This document shows positions 43,031-52,897 of a stretch of DNA of 64,000 nt, piece by piece. The notes under the pieces were generated by a model. The model was not told the origin of the DNA and ran no database searches. It worked only from the letters and a program-made list of their open reading frames with translations. Within the stretch, counting starts at the first letter, position 1. Every line of letters begins with the position of its first letter. The DNA is from Gnetum montanum (lineage: Eukaryota; Streptophyta; Gnetopsida; Gnetales; Gnetaceae): positions 466,261 to 530,260 of the forward strand of contig MNCI01034266.1 of assembly GCA_015680685.1 (NCBI GenBank). Reading direction: 5' to 3'. A program made the translations under genes and the position numbers.

Positions 43031-43754
43031 TCTAATTCTGAGGGCCTTCGTTAATGTGCCAGTGAAGAGCTCATAATAGCGCCCAGTTGGAATTCTTTTT
43101 ATAGGACTGATACTCCACCTACCGTGCTCATGGCCTAGTTGGCCTGTCAGTGGTAGTGGAAATTCTCCCTTCTGACTATCATGAATGAAGAACTTGGGCA
43201 CATGGTAAAGAAGAAATTGGAGGAGCCAAAAGTAGGGTAATGTAGGGCGAAGCGGTCTCATCGTAGCCCTTGTTGTAGCCGATTAATGCGTGTTTCTTCA
43301 CGGGGCATACTAATCTGGTTATAGGGTCATCAATTACTTCCTCTGGCTCATCGCTAGTGGTCTATTTATAAGGGCACTAGATCCCTTCATTCATCAGAAG
43401 GCACACTTACTAACATGATGCTCTCAGCATCCAAAACTTAGACAGTGCTTAGCATCGGCATTTTCTGATCTGTTTCTATTCTAAATGCAGAGTATATATA
43501 GAGATCCTTACAAATTGCCTTTTTCCAGTGTCTCTATTGCCAATCTATTCCATGAAATGGCCAAAATGTGCCAACACTATGAATGCTAAAGAATGCCAAA
43601 AGTTGGAGTTGGTGTAGGTGCTATCCATCCAAAATTTTTCAAAACCTAGAAATGATGTCAACATTATGTTTTTATAGGTTGGGATTGCCATTTTTAGACT
43701 TATCATTGATTGCTATTGATTATTGATAAATTGGCATTAATTATGGATCGTAAT

Positions 43755-43935
43755 AGGTACTACTACTAGCATAGTTAGCCAACTACTACCAATGTAATTA
43801 GCTAACTACTACAAGTGTAGTTGGTCAACTACTACTCAGCGTAGTTAGCCAATCACTGCCAATGTAGTTGATCAACTACTGCTCAGAGTAGTTAGCCAAC
43901 TACTACCAACATAGTTGGTATTGGTAGTAAGTCTA
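43755..43935. repeat. U3 motif array, upper LTR of copy I
   Basis: Counterpart of 16126-16300, unit for unit over most of its length, with 'aactactaccaatgtaatt', 'cagcgtagttagcc' and similar words. It lies upstream (on minus) of TATA 43679-43671. Confidence 0.85.
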
Positions 43936-44264
43936 GAATGGACTACACCCATAAAACCCATCCATTTACTATACATAGTAAATAGGCTCTTTTTAAAACA
44001 CCATAAAATGTTTTATGTTATAGCTAATTTTCATCATGTAGCTTTCACCTCATGAAATCCAAGTCAAAATTTTATTGTAAATGTGAAGATTATAGTCTAT
44101 GAGGAAAAATCTCACATATTCCATACGTTTGAAATTGAAAAATGCTTCATAAGTGGTCAAAGCCTCATTCCCCAAGTGAAAAAATTTACCTAGTGTCTAT
44201 ATTTGGGCTAGGAGGGGTACACATGTTTTTATCCTAGAAACATCTATAGGAGGTAAATCTCACC

Positions 44265-44545
44265 TACTCCCAGTGTGGAGGAATGAGGATTTCCTCCTCA
44301 ACATGGAAAATTTCCCTACTAGTGTGGAGATTGCATGCATAGCTTGGAAACATTCCCCTATTAGCATGGAAGTGTCCCCCAAGTGTGGAGGCTTCACCCC
44401 CCTAGTGTGGAAATTGCATTTCCCCAGTGTGGAAGGTACAAAAGCTAGATTTCAACACTACATGTACTTGAACATTGACTAGCCACTTTAGCAAGGATGG
44501 TAGAAGGCCCAGCATGGAAGAACTATCTCCAACATGGAAGGTATG
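44265..44545. repeat. GTGTGGAA/CATGGAA half-site array before the copy II TATA box
   Basis: About ten words 'agtgtggag', 'agcatggaag' and 'acatggaa' lie within 280 bp, all in one orientation, ending 50 bp before TATATATAG. They are the half-sites of the TTCCATG...CATGGAA palindromes found upstream of this copy's antisense gene. Confidence 0.75.
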
Positions 44546-44597
44546 CCCCCATTACTATTTATGATAAATGGAATGGCCATGGGAGGAAGGAACTTAC

Positions 44598-44606
44598 TAT
44601 ATATAG
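44598..44606 (+). promoter_or_regulatory. candidate TATA box of the copy II LTR
   Basis: TATATATAG, directly after the half-site array and on the element's sense strand, 1.6 kb before the first gag codons. Confidence 0.45.
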
Positions 44607-45731
44607 TAACCTCCCATATTTGGGCATCGATCTCACCTATAGGTAGAAATTTGTAGCAAAATTATAGCCAATTTTCAGCCATTATAAAACTAAATTATAG
44701 CCATTTTGTAGCACCATTCATGACCTAAAACATATAAAAACTAGTCCCAAATACCATTTATAGGTTTAGCAATTTTTCATGATGGCACGATGTTTTCATG
44801 GTTACAAACACTTTAGCAATTTTTGACTCTCAGCATTTTTCACACTTGGGCATTTTCAAGTACTTAAGAGCACTTGTAATCTCCCATGGCTACATTCTCT
44901 TGAACCCTAGTACGGAGGCATTCTCTTGCACATTAAGCTTGTCATTTATTCTTAGTGCATATATATTACTTTGATTTGTGATCATATTATTTATCCGATT
45001 TTGCATTTCATAAGTCCCTAGGTGATTTGTTGGACCATCTAGGGCACCTTCAATCCCATTTTCTTGGAGGTCCTGGGGATTCAAGGTTAAGGCTACTATG
45101 CCAGATCCATCAATTTTTCTAGCAATTGACTTTTTCAATTGCACCAGTTTTCTTGACACTAGAAGGAGGGCCTCTACTCAATTTTTATGTCTAAATTACT
45201 TTTCCCTATTGCCAACATTGCCTTTCATTATAAAAATATACAATTTTGACGTTAAAACTTTTAAAACCTTCAAAACCCAAGATTGCAACTCATACCCCTT
45301 ACATTTAAAGCCTATTATGAAGTTGTAGATGTTTGGGGTTTTAATATTTTCATAGTAGTTGCTATGAATTTCAATACCAACATTGGGATTTGAACAAAAT
45401 CTTCAAAAATTCAACATTGCCCCTTCCCTCTTGTGATCAAAAGTGTAGTGTGGAAGTTATAGGTGGTTGGGTGTTGGCTTTTCACAATAACTACTATGAA
45501 TGTTTTAGCCCAAAGCTAGTGTTGATAACTTTCCCCCCATTTTTTCCTTTTTGTTGCCATTATTTTTCTAGTTTTCAAAGTGGATGATGCAACCATTCTA
45601 GAAATCATCAAAATTCTAGAAGTTGGCTTCACCCCATCTTTTCAAGTTGAGAGAATTGATAGCTTGCCAAAACTAGTCTTAGTGGAAAAAAACTAAATTT
45701 CCACTCTAATTTTAAGCATTTCTCCTTTCAT

Positions 45732-45989
45732 CAATGTTGGATTAGAAGGTGTGAGATTCTGATCATCTCACCCCATCTTCTTTCCCCTCCTTCCATACCT
45801 AGTGTAGAGGTAGTTCAGGGGCCAACATTGGTAAGGCTTGTTATTAATTTTTCACTTTGGTTTTCAGCCTTCTACCCTATCAATGTTGGATTAGAAGATG
45901 TACGATTTCCATCATTTCATCCCCCTTCTTTCCCCCCTTATCATACCTAGCGTAGAGGTAGTTACGGGGCTAACATAGATGAGGCTTAA
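45732..45989 (+). repeat. tandem duplication, period 149 bp
   Basis: The segment 'caatgttggattagaag ... ggtagtt...ggggc(c/t)aaca' occurs at 45732-45838 and again at 45881-45989, with about 15 differences, in the leader of copy II. Confidence 0.85.
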
Positions 45990-46199
45990 TACTAACATTT
46001 TTAACTTTCTATTTTTAGTAAAGGGGTAAAGCCCCATTACCCCCACTTACTAATTATAAAAAGTGCTCCATTTTAGCCATTTTATTTTCTTTGACCATTT
46101 TTAAATTACACTTATTGGAATTTACTTTTTTTTACCTTTTATAGCTTGTTTCAAGCCATTTTAATGAAATAGCCATGTCTCTCTTACAATTAACCAAGT

Positions 46200-48500
46200 T
46201 GCCTTGTAACTACATTGACAGTGGATTAGATCAACAACACATAAGGGTTTATGACCCCAATGACCCTATAGTAATGGAATGCAAGTAATCTCTTAGACTT
46301 AGAGGAAAAAGTCCTTGCTTTGTGATAATAAATGAAGAACACTATAACTTCATTTTCATCAAGATCTAGGCTAGCATGCTAATCCCATGAGTAGAAGTAG
46401 AGGCCAAGAGGGAATTTCAGTTCATCCATTATGAAGGATTATATTCCCTCCCCCTATGACCAAATATCCCTTAATTACATCTATGCTAGCATATTAGCCC
46501 TTCTCATTGAGGTTGATAGAGACAACTAAAAGACTACCTCTTAAGAACAACTAGAGGAGGAAGATGAATTTAGTGTAGAGTCTAAGCTTGGAAACCTTGT
46601 GGAGGGGCTTTCCTAACAAGGAACCTCCAAGGCCATAGTGCCCACCTCTACCACCTTTGCCTCTTCCTCTAGGCACATCCCACTACCTTCATCCCCATTG
46701 TACCCTATCATGTTTAGGCCTATGTCAACCATCACTAAACACTAAGCACAATTGGTGTTACAGCTAATGATACTTCACTTCTCCATGCCCCTTACTACCC
46801 AACCTAGGTTAGTTCAACCAATGATAATGGTAGCTACTACTATTAACTTGTGGAATAGCCATGTGGGATCCACCATGGATCCCCAAGCAATTGAAGGATC
46901 ACAAACCTCCTTTATTTGATTTGTACCTTAGGTATTAGCATAAATGTCCTTTTCCTTGTTTGGTCCACAAGCTACAACCATAACACAACAACTTCCTTCT
47001 ATCTTGCAACCCATAGTAAGGTCATAGGCCTTACAATAGATGCCACAAAGATATGTGCAAACCCCACAACCAATAGGGGTACCACAAGGCTTGAATCAAG
47101 CCTTTCAGATCATATAGTACCTAACAAAGGAGTTGAAGAGGCTTAAAGCCTCTAATTCACAAAATTCCAAGATTATAAACTTCTACTAGGATGATCCCAT
47201 TAGTTTGGTGGTCTCACCCTTGACACTTCCTCCTAGTGTCCCTATTATCAAATTTAGAAAATATAATGCAGAAGGTGATGTTAATGGTTACCTTATAACC
47301 TTTAGATTTGAATGCTTACTCTTACAACCATGGCCTCATACCATCATGAAGATTTTCCTCATGTCCTTGACTAGGAAAGCACTTGATTGGTACTGTGCCT
47401 TACTCAGAGGATCCATATCCTTTCTTGAGAACTTGATATCCTAGTTCATTAACTACTTCAAGTATAATTTGAAGCTTGACACAATGCTTGACCAACTCAT
47501 GAAGGTCTAGTAGGAATTCCTAGAACTTATGCAAAACTTCATTCAATGGTGGAATGGGATGCTAAATGAAATACCAGAACCTATAGTGGAAGCACATCTT
47601 CTAGCTATATTTAATGGAGCAGTAAACAACTTTATCAAGTCCAAAATTTACTATGTTGATCCACAATCCCTTAGCAAAGTATTTCAAAACCAAGAATATA
47701 GAGGATTTTGTGGAGGCCAGTCATTATCTAGACTATGTAGCATATAAAAATTAACAAACATTGAAAGAAAAAGAGAAGAGTAAAAAAACAATACAATCAT
47801 AGTGAGAGTGACCAAAGAGACAAAGACCAATAACCAAGGGCTAAGGGCCAAACCCAATGCCCCCACTAATGACTACAATAATGAACCATCAACCTCTAGG
47901 GCCACTACATTGACTACAACTAGGCCAAATTTTGACCAGAAAGACCATAGCAAGCACACTGCCTTATCTCTAAAGCTATCTGAGTTGCTAAACCAACTAC
48001 TAAAGAGTAGATGCATGCAATACAAATAGATGATTGAAGCCACTCGAAAGAAACATGATTAATAATGTGAAATAGCCAAAGACTCATCTTGAGCAACAAA
48101 GGATGATCCACAATTACCTTTTATACTTCAAACTAGACTATTTTTACTATTATCACCAACTACCTAGTCATGACATAGACTTCTACCTTACACTGAAGGA
48201 TGACATATAGAGAATGATAGATAGGATGTAGCTAGTCTTAGATGCTTCCAACCTAGTATGACCAAAAAATCAGTTGATGTAGGTCTACAAAGATCTGTTG
48301 AATGCTAATGATAGTCCTTACATTATTTCAACATTCAACATTGATGATGATTGGAAATCCCTAAGAGAACCATTCATGATCCAAGTACACCCTTGTGATG
48401 AAAGGGCTTCTTCAGCTTCCACCAACTTAAGATTCCCCTTCATCATAAGAGTACCATCACAAATGCTTTCAAGGAAACCTTTTGTCATTAGGGTGTCCTA
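46200..48500 (+). pseudogene. gag of copy II
   Basis: Blocks in order: 'IINEEHYNFIFIKI' (about 46330), 'VEVEAKREFQFIHYEG' (about 46395), 'YDQISLNYIYASILALLIE' (about 46455-46510), 'KFRKYNAEGDVNGYLITF' (about 47250) with 'LTRKALDWYCALLRGSISFL' (about 47370-47428) and 'FIQWWNGMLNEIPEP' (47539-47583). Then come the degenerate zinc-finger-like 'YYHQLPSHDIDFYLTLKDD' (about 48148-48204) and 'REPFMIQVHPCDERASS' (48366-48416). The capsid region fits the retrotransposon gag family. All blocks pair with copy I (38560-36276). Stops in several places show it is dead. Confidence 0.88.
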
Positions 48501-49194
48501 GCATAAAACAACCCAACCAGTTATAGATCAACCAACTATACAATGACCTCCTATGATGGCTAATGCTACTACCTCTTCTTCACAACCAATGACTGACAAC
48601 CAAAAAAATTTAAGTAAGCAAAAGAAGAAGCATAAGTGAAAGCCCAACAACAAGGGTGATAAGCATATAAAGGCATGAAAGAAAGTGGATTCATCAAAGT
48701 TCACTCCCCTTTTGGCTATACCCATGACATCCTCTACTCAACATGTTTCAACTAACAATCCATAGGAAAACACCAAAATCCATAACTAGAAGAATGAGGA
48801 AAAGCCCCAATGATCACAACCTAAAGCTGATGTTTGCATTTTGGGATGCATGGAGGAAGTGAAGCAAAATTTGGATGACAGGCCCATGGTCAACAATAAA
48901 ATCTTCCTTAGTGCGATGGATTAGGTTAGACAATCTCTTAATCCAAAGAATACAACTTTGAGCTTATATGACCTAATTATGACTTGTACCACACATCTTG
49001 AGGCATTAGTCAAAGTGTTGACTTCCATCCTAGTTACTGAGGACATCCCTGTTGATGAGAAAGTCATCCATGCAATCATGGTTTGTCCCTCATCAAGGGA
49101 GGAGAAGTCAACATCCCTAGTATTTTGTGATAGCAAAATCAAATGGTGAAGTAAATAGGGATTCTCTATTCATAACCATAGATGTAGGGTAGTT

Positions 49195-49680
49195 TAAAAT
49201 ACATCAAGTGGATTTTGATGATGGATCTACAACTAACATCATTCCATTTACCATTGTTAAATTCTTGGGCCTAACTAATCAGATATAGCCCATGTCAACT
49301 ACAGCTCTCAAATTGTTGAATGGATCAAGTGTGTATGTCAAAGGATCTATCTCCTTGGACTTTGTCATAGGAAAGTAATTCCCCACAACCACCAATTTCT
49401 TGGTGATGGAGAAGATGCCAGGGTTCAACCTTATCTTGGGAAGATCATGGTTGGCTTAATTATAAGTTGTGTCCTCACCCATCTTTTAAGAAATTCATGT
49501 TCCTTATGAGGAAGGTGAAATCATCATCCACGATGATAGCATGGTTTTTGTGGCACCTGAAAACATCAGTGGCTAGAACACCGAGAGGTTTCCAGGTGCA
49601 CAACCTAACCTCGAGTTTGCAAGAAGGCGATGCTGGGGAAAATGGAAACATGGTTCCCTAAGTGGTTTGGTTGATCAATC
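49195..49680 (+). pseudogene. aspartic protease of copy II
   Basis: 'VDFDDGSTTNIIPFTIVKFL' (about 49208-49267) carries a D-D-G in place of the usual D-S/T-G. 'FNLILGRSWL' (about 49424-49453) is the second signature. 'HVPYEEGEIIIHDDSMV' follows, also present in copy I. After 49680 the reading ends and an unrelated LTR-like segment starts. Confidence 0.8.
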
Positions 49681-50191
49681 AGGGACTTACATGGTGTCAA
49701 ATAACCATTCGTAGATAATGATTTTTAAGCATCATGTATACGAGTTCGTCATGAGTAGGCGTGCAACATGTATAACAATGAGAGAATATGGGCATAGGTG
49801 CATATGATAATACAAAGAAATAGATACAATAACATTTTAAAATGCTATAGAAAAAGAATGAAATGAGAATGTGAGTTAAGAAATGCACCACCCCAAGATT
49901 AGAGGATGTGGCTTTTGATTGAATGATGTGTACAATTGGTGTGCAGCGTAGATAGAAACAACTAGGCAGTAGGGCAATATGGTCATGCTCTTTGGAGTGC
50001 TAAAAACTTGGTGTTGATGCTTGCTTGTTAGAACATTGCTACACTGTGCCTAGGAAAGTGTCATGTTCAAGTGTGGGAGTGGAATAGGGATTTGGAAGAC
50101 TAATGCTGAGATTTGCCGCTCATTAGCCTTTTGCTCGCCAATCTTCTCCTAGAGTCAACTACAAAAGCCAACCCTTAGAATGTCATTTATT

Positions 50192-50204
50192 GGGGTATTT
50201 ATAG
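50192..50204 (-). promoter_or_regulatory. TATA box of the nested LTR-like segment
   Basis: On minus the sequence reads CTATAAATACCCC, an excellent plant TATA box. The motif array lies on its upstream side. Confidence 0.55.
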
Positions 50205-50639
50205 AGCTAGGGTTGGGGGAGAGATGTGGTTTGGGTGCCACGTGTCCTAGGTCCCATGTAGCATGAATGTGGATGTGCCATGCTGGTGTGCTATGCTTAA
50301 GGTGTGGTGCTATGTTGATGTGCTACTCTAAATGGAATAAGAACAAGAATAAGAACAGTTATCCCACTATGAACACATTTCCCAAAATGCATGTGCTAAA
50401 ATCTAAGACTTCCAAATCTTTACAAGAGTATCTAGAACAAATGCAAATTGGAGCCTACACTCCAGGACTACGTCTTCCCTTCTCTTTTGAATAGGATCAA
50501 GCATAGGGACAACTCTTGGGGATCAACAAGGGGTGCAAAAAATAAAGCAAACTATTGATCTTAGATGTTAAGGAGATTCCAGAGCAGAAATGACCATTGA
50601 GAATGAGTTTTGGAGCTTCTGGAGATGTCTTGAGGCTTC

Positions 50640-51540
50640 TTCTCAAGTGTTACATCATCTATGCTATCTAGCATAAAGGAGTAGCATAAACACCAGCCTG
50701 CTTTGCTATGCTATGCTACATAGTGTAGCACAGCATAGCACACTTTTGTAAATAAATTTTGTTAAAAACTAAGAGCACTACTCTAAGACCTAGCAAGGTA
50801 AGTAACTTCAATAATTTGCCATCATGCCTTTCATGTCAAAAGAGCCTGAGACATCTTGGTTTCATTCTTGAGACACTTTTGACCTTGATATTTCTGCTAC
50901 GCTGTGTAGCATAGCATAGTGTAGCACCTAATTTTGGATGAGTTTTAACTTAAATTGTAATAGTCTAGCATAGGACCTTGGTCATGTTTTGATGGCAAAG
51001 TGGGACAAGTATCCTTGGAGGTTGAAGAATGGTCAAATGCATTTTTCATGTCAAAGAAACTTGAGGGAAGATTTTGGTATGTTGGCATCTTGCTACATTG
51101 TGCTATGTTGTGCAGCGTATCACAACATAGCACCCAAATTAGGACAAATTTTGTGAAGCTTGCCTTATTTTTCCATGTCACACTAATCATACTCCAAGGA
51201 TGCATCAGGACAAGCATCCTTGGAGGCCAAAGAATTTCTCAAATGCACCTTCTATGTTTAGCTCAACACTTGGAAAAGTTTGAGCACCACATGGCCTACT
51301 ATGTTGTCAACACTGTGCAGCATTGCATAGTGTAACAGGTCAAAAATAGAAAATTTTCCAAACTATTTTGTGCATCCTGAACACTTTTGACTTCTCCTAA
51401 CCTGGCACTTGGGTGGACTAGCAATCGAGATGGCCTGGAAGATAGAAAATTTGTTGAATTGTTTAGTCCACTCTTGGTGCTCTTTTGATGAAAACTAGCC
51501 ATGGACATGGATGCTATGTTGTCCGTGATGAGGAGCATAG
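50640..51540. repeat. array of GCTATG/CATAGC palindromic clusters
   Basis: Clusters at 50699-50741, 50895-50928, 51089-51133, 51297-51339 and 51509-51540, about 200 bp apart. Each is built of head-to-head GCTATG and CATAGC words around a GTGTAGC or GTGCAGC centre. They lie upstream of the minus-strand TATA box at 50204. Confidence 0.85.
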
Positions 51541-52179
51541 AAGATAGACTCAGAAAAAAATTTGTAGGTGTTTGGAATTTTGGGGTGCCACACGATCTGT
51601 GTGGCCCATCATGACACCACCTTTGGAGAGATTTTGCCTAGGTTTCAATGCTTGAACAAATCTCATGTTGAGTCATGAGAGCCCAAAATTGATGGTGTTT
51701 CAATTTTCTTTGTTGTTAATAAGGTAAACATAGAGTAGGGGTTTGAGGTGGAGCTTTAGGAGGAAACTTCCAATCATGAAGCCCGTTAATCCAAGATAGA
51801 GAAATAACCCAATAATGACAACAATAAGTAACCAGATGCATTATGGAATGAACTCTCTTTTAACATCATTAGTGGAGGTGATAGTGAATATAAACTTGTG
51901 CAAAGTAGACCTTACTCATTCCCTAATCTCTAGAAGATTAGGAAGAATATGCATAAGTGAAGTACACATTGACCTCTCCATGCCCTTATAACTAGATGCA
52001 CTAATAGCCATGTTTCCTAATTTGTTATACCTTTTTATGTACTTTTTTTTACTCTCTATGCATGTAGCCTATGTTTCTAATTTGCATTTTTACTTCTTTA
52101 TTACAACCTTTCTCATGTTATAAACATCGAAATTCCTCAAAAAATTTTAGAACATAAAATTGTAGATATAAGCTTCTTT

Positions 52180-52560
52180 TCTTCAACATGGGCTGCCATG
52201 ACCCTAAAATAGCAACGTCTACCAAGATAATGCAACATGACCTACCATAACCTAAAACTGGCAAAGTAACCACAATAAAACATGGCCTGCCATGGCCTTA
52301 AACTGGAAAAACCATACAACATGACTTGCTATGACATTAAACTAGAATTAAGGCTAGCTATGGCCTTAACTGGCATCAAGGCTAGCTATGGCTTTAAATT
52401 GGCATCAAGGCCTGCTATGACCTTAAACTGGGAAAATTACCATCTAAAAATACTTTAAATTGACAACATGGCCTCCCATGGCTTTAAATTGGGAAAGATA
52501 ATGCATCATGGCCCACCATGACCTTTGGTAAAACAAGACAACATGTGTCCAGCATGTCCT
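52180..52560. repeat. array of ATGGCCTGCCATGGCCTTAAA words (copy II boundary region)
   Basis: Seven or more variants of 'catggcctgccatggcctta' / 'aaggctagctatggcctta' followed by 'aaactgg', spaced 40-60 bp. Related words occur at 21918-22000, 34655-34735 and 62285-62375, all at module borders of the Tat-like copies. Confidence 0.75.
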
Positions 52561-52897
52561 AAAACTAACAAATGTCTCTTTTAATATATTTTTGTTTAGC
52601 CTATTATCACATCAATTTGTTGTTTAACTTTATAACAAAAAATGCCAACATACCCATTCACAAAATCTATAACATTTATAATGTTTACTATAAGAACAAT
52701 ACATATGACCAAAAATGAAACCACAATTTTAAATTTAAATTTAAAGTGTCCATAACATACATAACCATGGCCACATTGTGTGGCAAAAATGTCAAAAAAT
52801 AATAATCATTTATAACATAATCTTGGCTATTATTAACAATCAACATGAAAATAAAAGTAATGTAGTCAACAAGCTAAAAATGAGCAGATGGAGGATG

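Larger units (their letters stand above)
40213..43576 (-). mobile_element. Gene-capturing element B
   Basis: 3364 bp, from TGTTGGTGACC to ...AAAATGTGCCAACA, flanked by CTATG at 40208-40212 and 43577-43581. The lower LTR of copy I shows the unoccupied site ('gttgtgaatgcc', about 15940). Its left 1.42 kb matches element A; the right about 30 bp matches too; 41632-43545 does not. The ends form TGTTGG/CCAACA with weaker extension (left TGTTGG-GACC-TTTGG against TGTTGGCACATTTTGG read inward from the right). A TATA box on minus (about 41418-41409) has five TTG(A/C)CAAGTG words upstream, two within a local 21-bp duplication (41503-41545). The cargo includes a PB1-domain fragment. Confidence 0.88.
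15066..43990 (-). mobile_element. Giant Tat-like Ty3/gypsy element, copy I
   Basis: Its sense strand is minus. From high to low coordinates: LTR-like copy (43990-39297), leader with tandem repeats, gag (38560-36276), protease (about 35700-35300), an antisense multi-exon gene (29170-34353 on plus), a palindrome array (28560-26040), RT/RNase H/second RNase H/integrase (25540-22010), and a second LTR-like copy in the same orientation (to 15066). Without the two nested cargo elements it is about 21 kb. The two flanking repeats share about 1.3 kb. The low end begins TGTTGG at 15066 after 'gtatg', a possible target duplication whose partner was not found. Assignment to the Tat group rests on the second RNase H and the RT/integrase sequence. 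Confidence 0.75.
39297..43990 (-). mobile_element. LTR-like repeat of copy I, upper copy, split by element B
   Basis: 39297-40212 and 43577-43990 together align to 15066-16369 in the same orientation. The motif array at 43755-43935 and a TATA box on minus (43679-43671) repeat the U3 layout of the lower copy. The alignment ends at about 43990, where copy II material seems to begin, so this LTR is probably truncated. Confidence 0.75.
43990..46170 (+). mobile_element. LTR-like 5' region of copy II
   Basis: Contains a dense set of GTGTGGA/CATGGAA words (44265-44545), a TATA box TATATATAG (44598-44606) and a 149-bp-period tandem duplication (45732-45989), and leads into gag. No second copy is within the window, so its identity as an LTR is inferred from layout. 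Neither the start nor a primer-binding site could be fixed. Confidence 0.5.
49692..51592 (-). mobile_element. LTR-like segment with GCATAGC/GCTATGC array, nested in copy II
   Basis: Read on minus: it begins TGTGGCACCCC (51592), carries palindromic clusters of 'gctatgctatg'/'catagcatagc' words (51540-50640), then a TATA box CTATAAATACCCC (50204-50192), and ends ...TTGACACCA (49692). Layout and TG...CA ends suit a solo LTR of about 1.9 kb. A clear target duplication is lacking ('ttaca' against 'cgatc'), so limits are tentative. It separates protease from antisense gene in copy II; copy I has nothing like it there. Confidence 0.5.

Noticed and set aside
42956-43256. Minus frame 43261-42956 as a complete small protein
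   Set aside because: No family motif; a neighbouring frame on the same strand gives the more protein-like reading, so only captured coding-like DNA is claimed.
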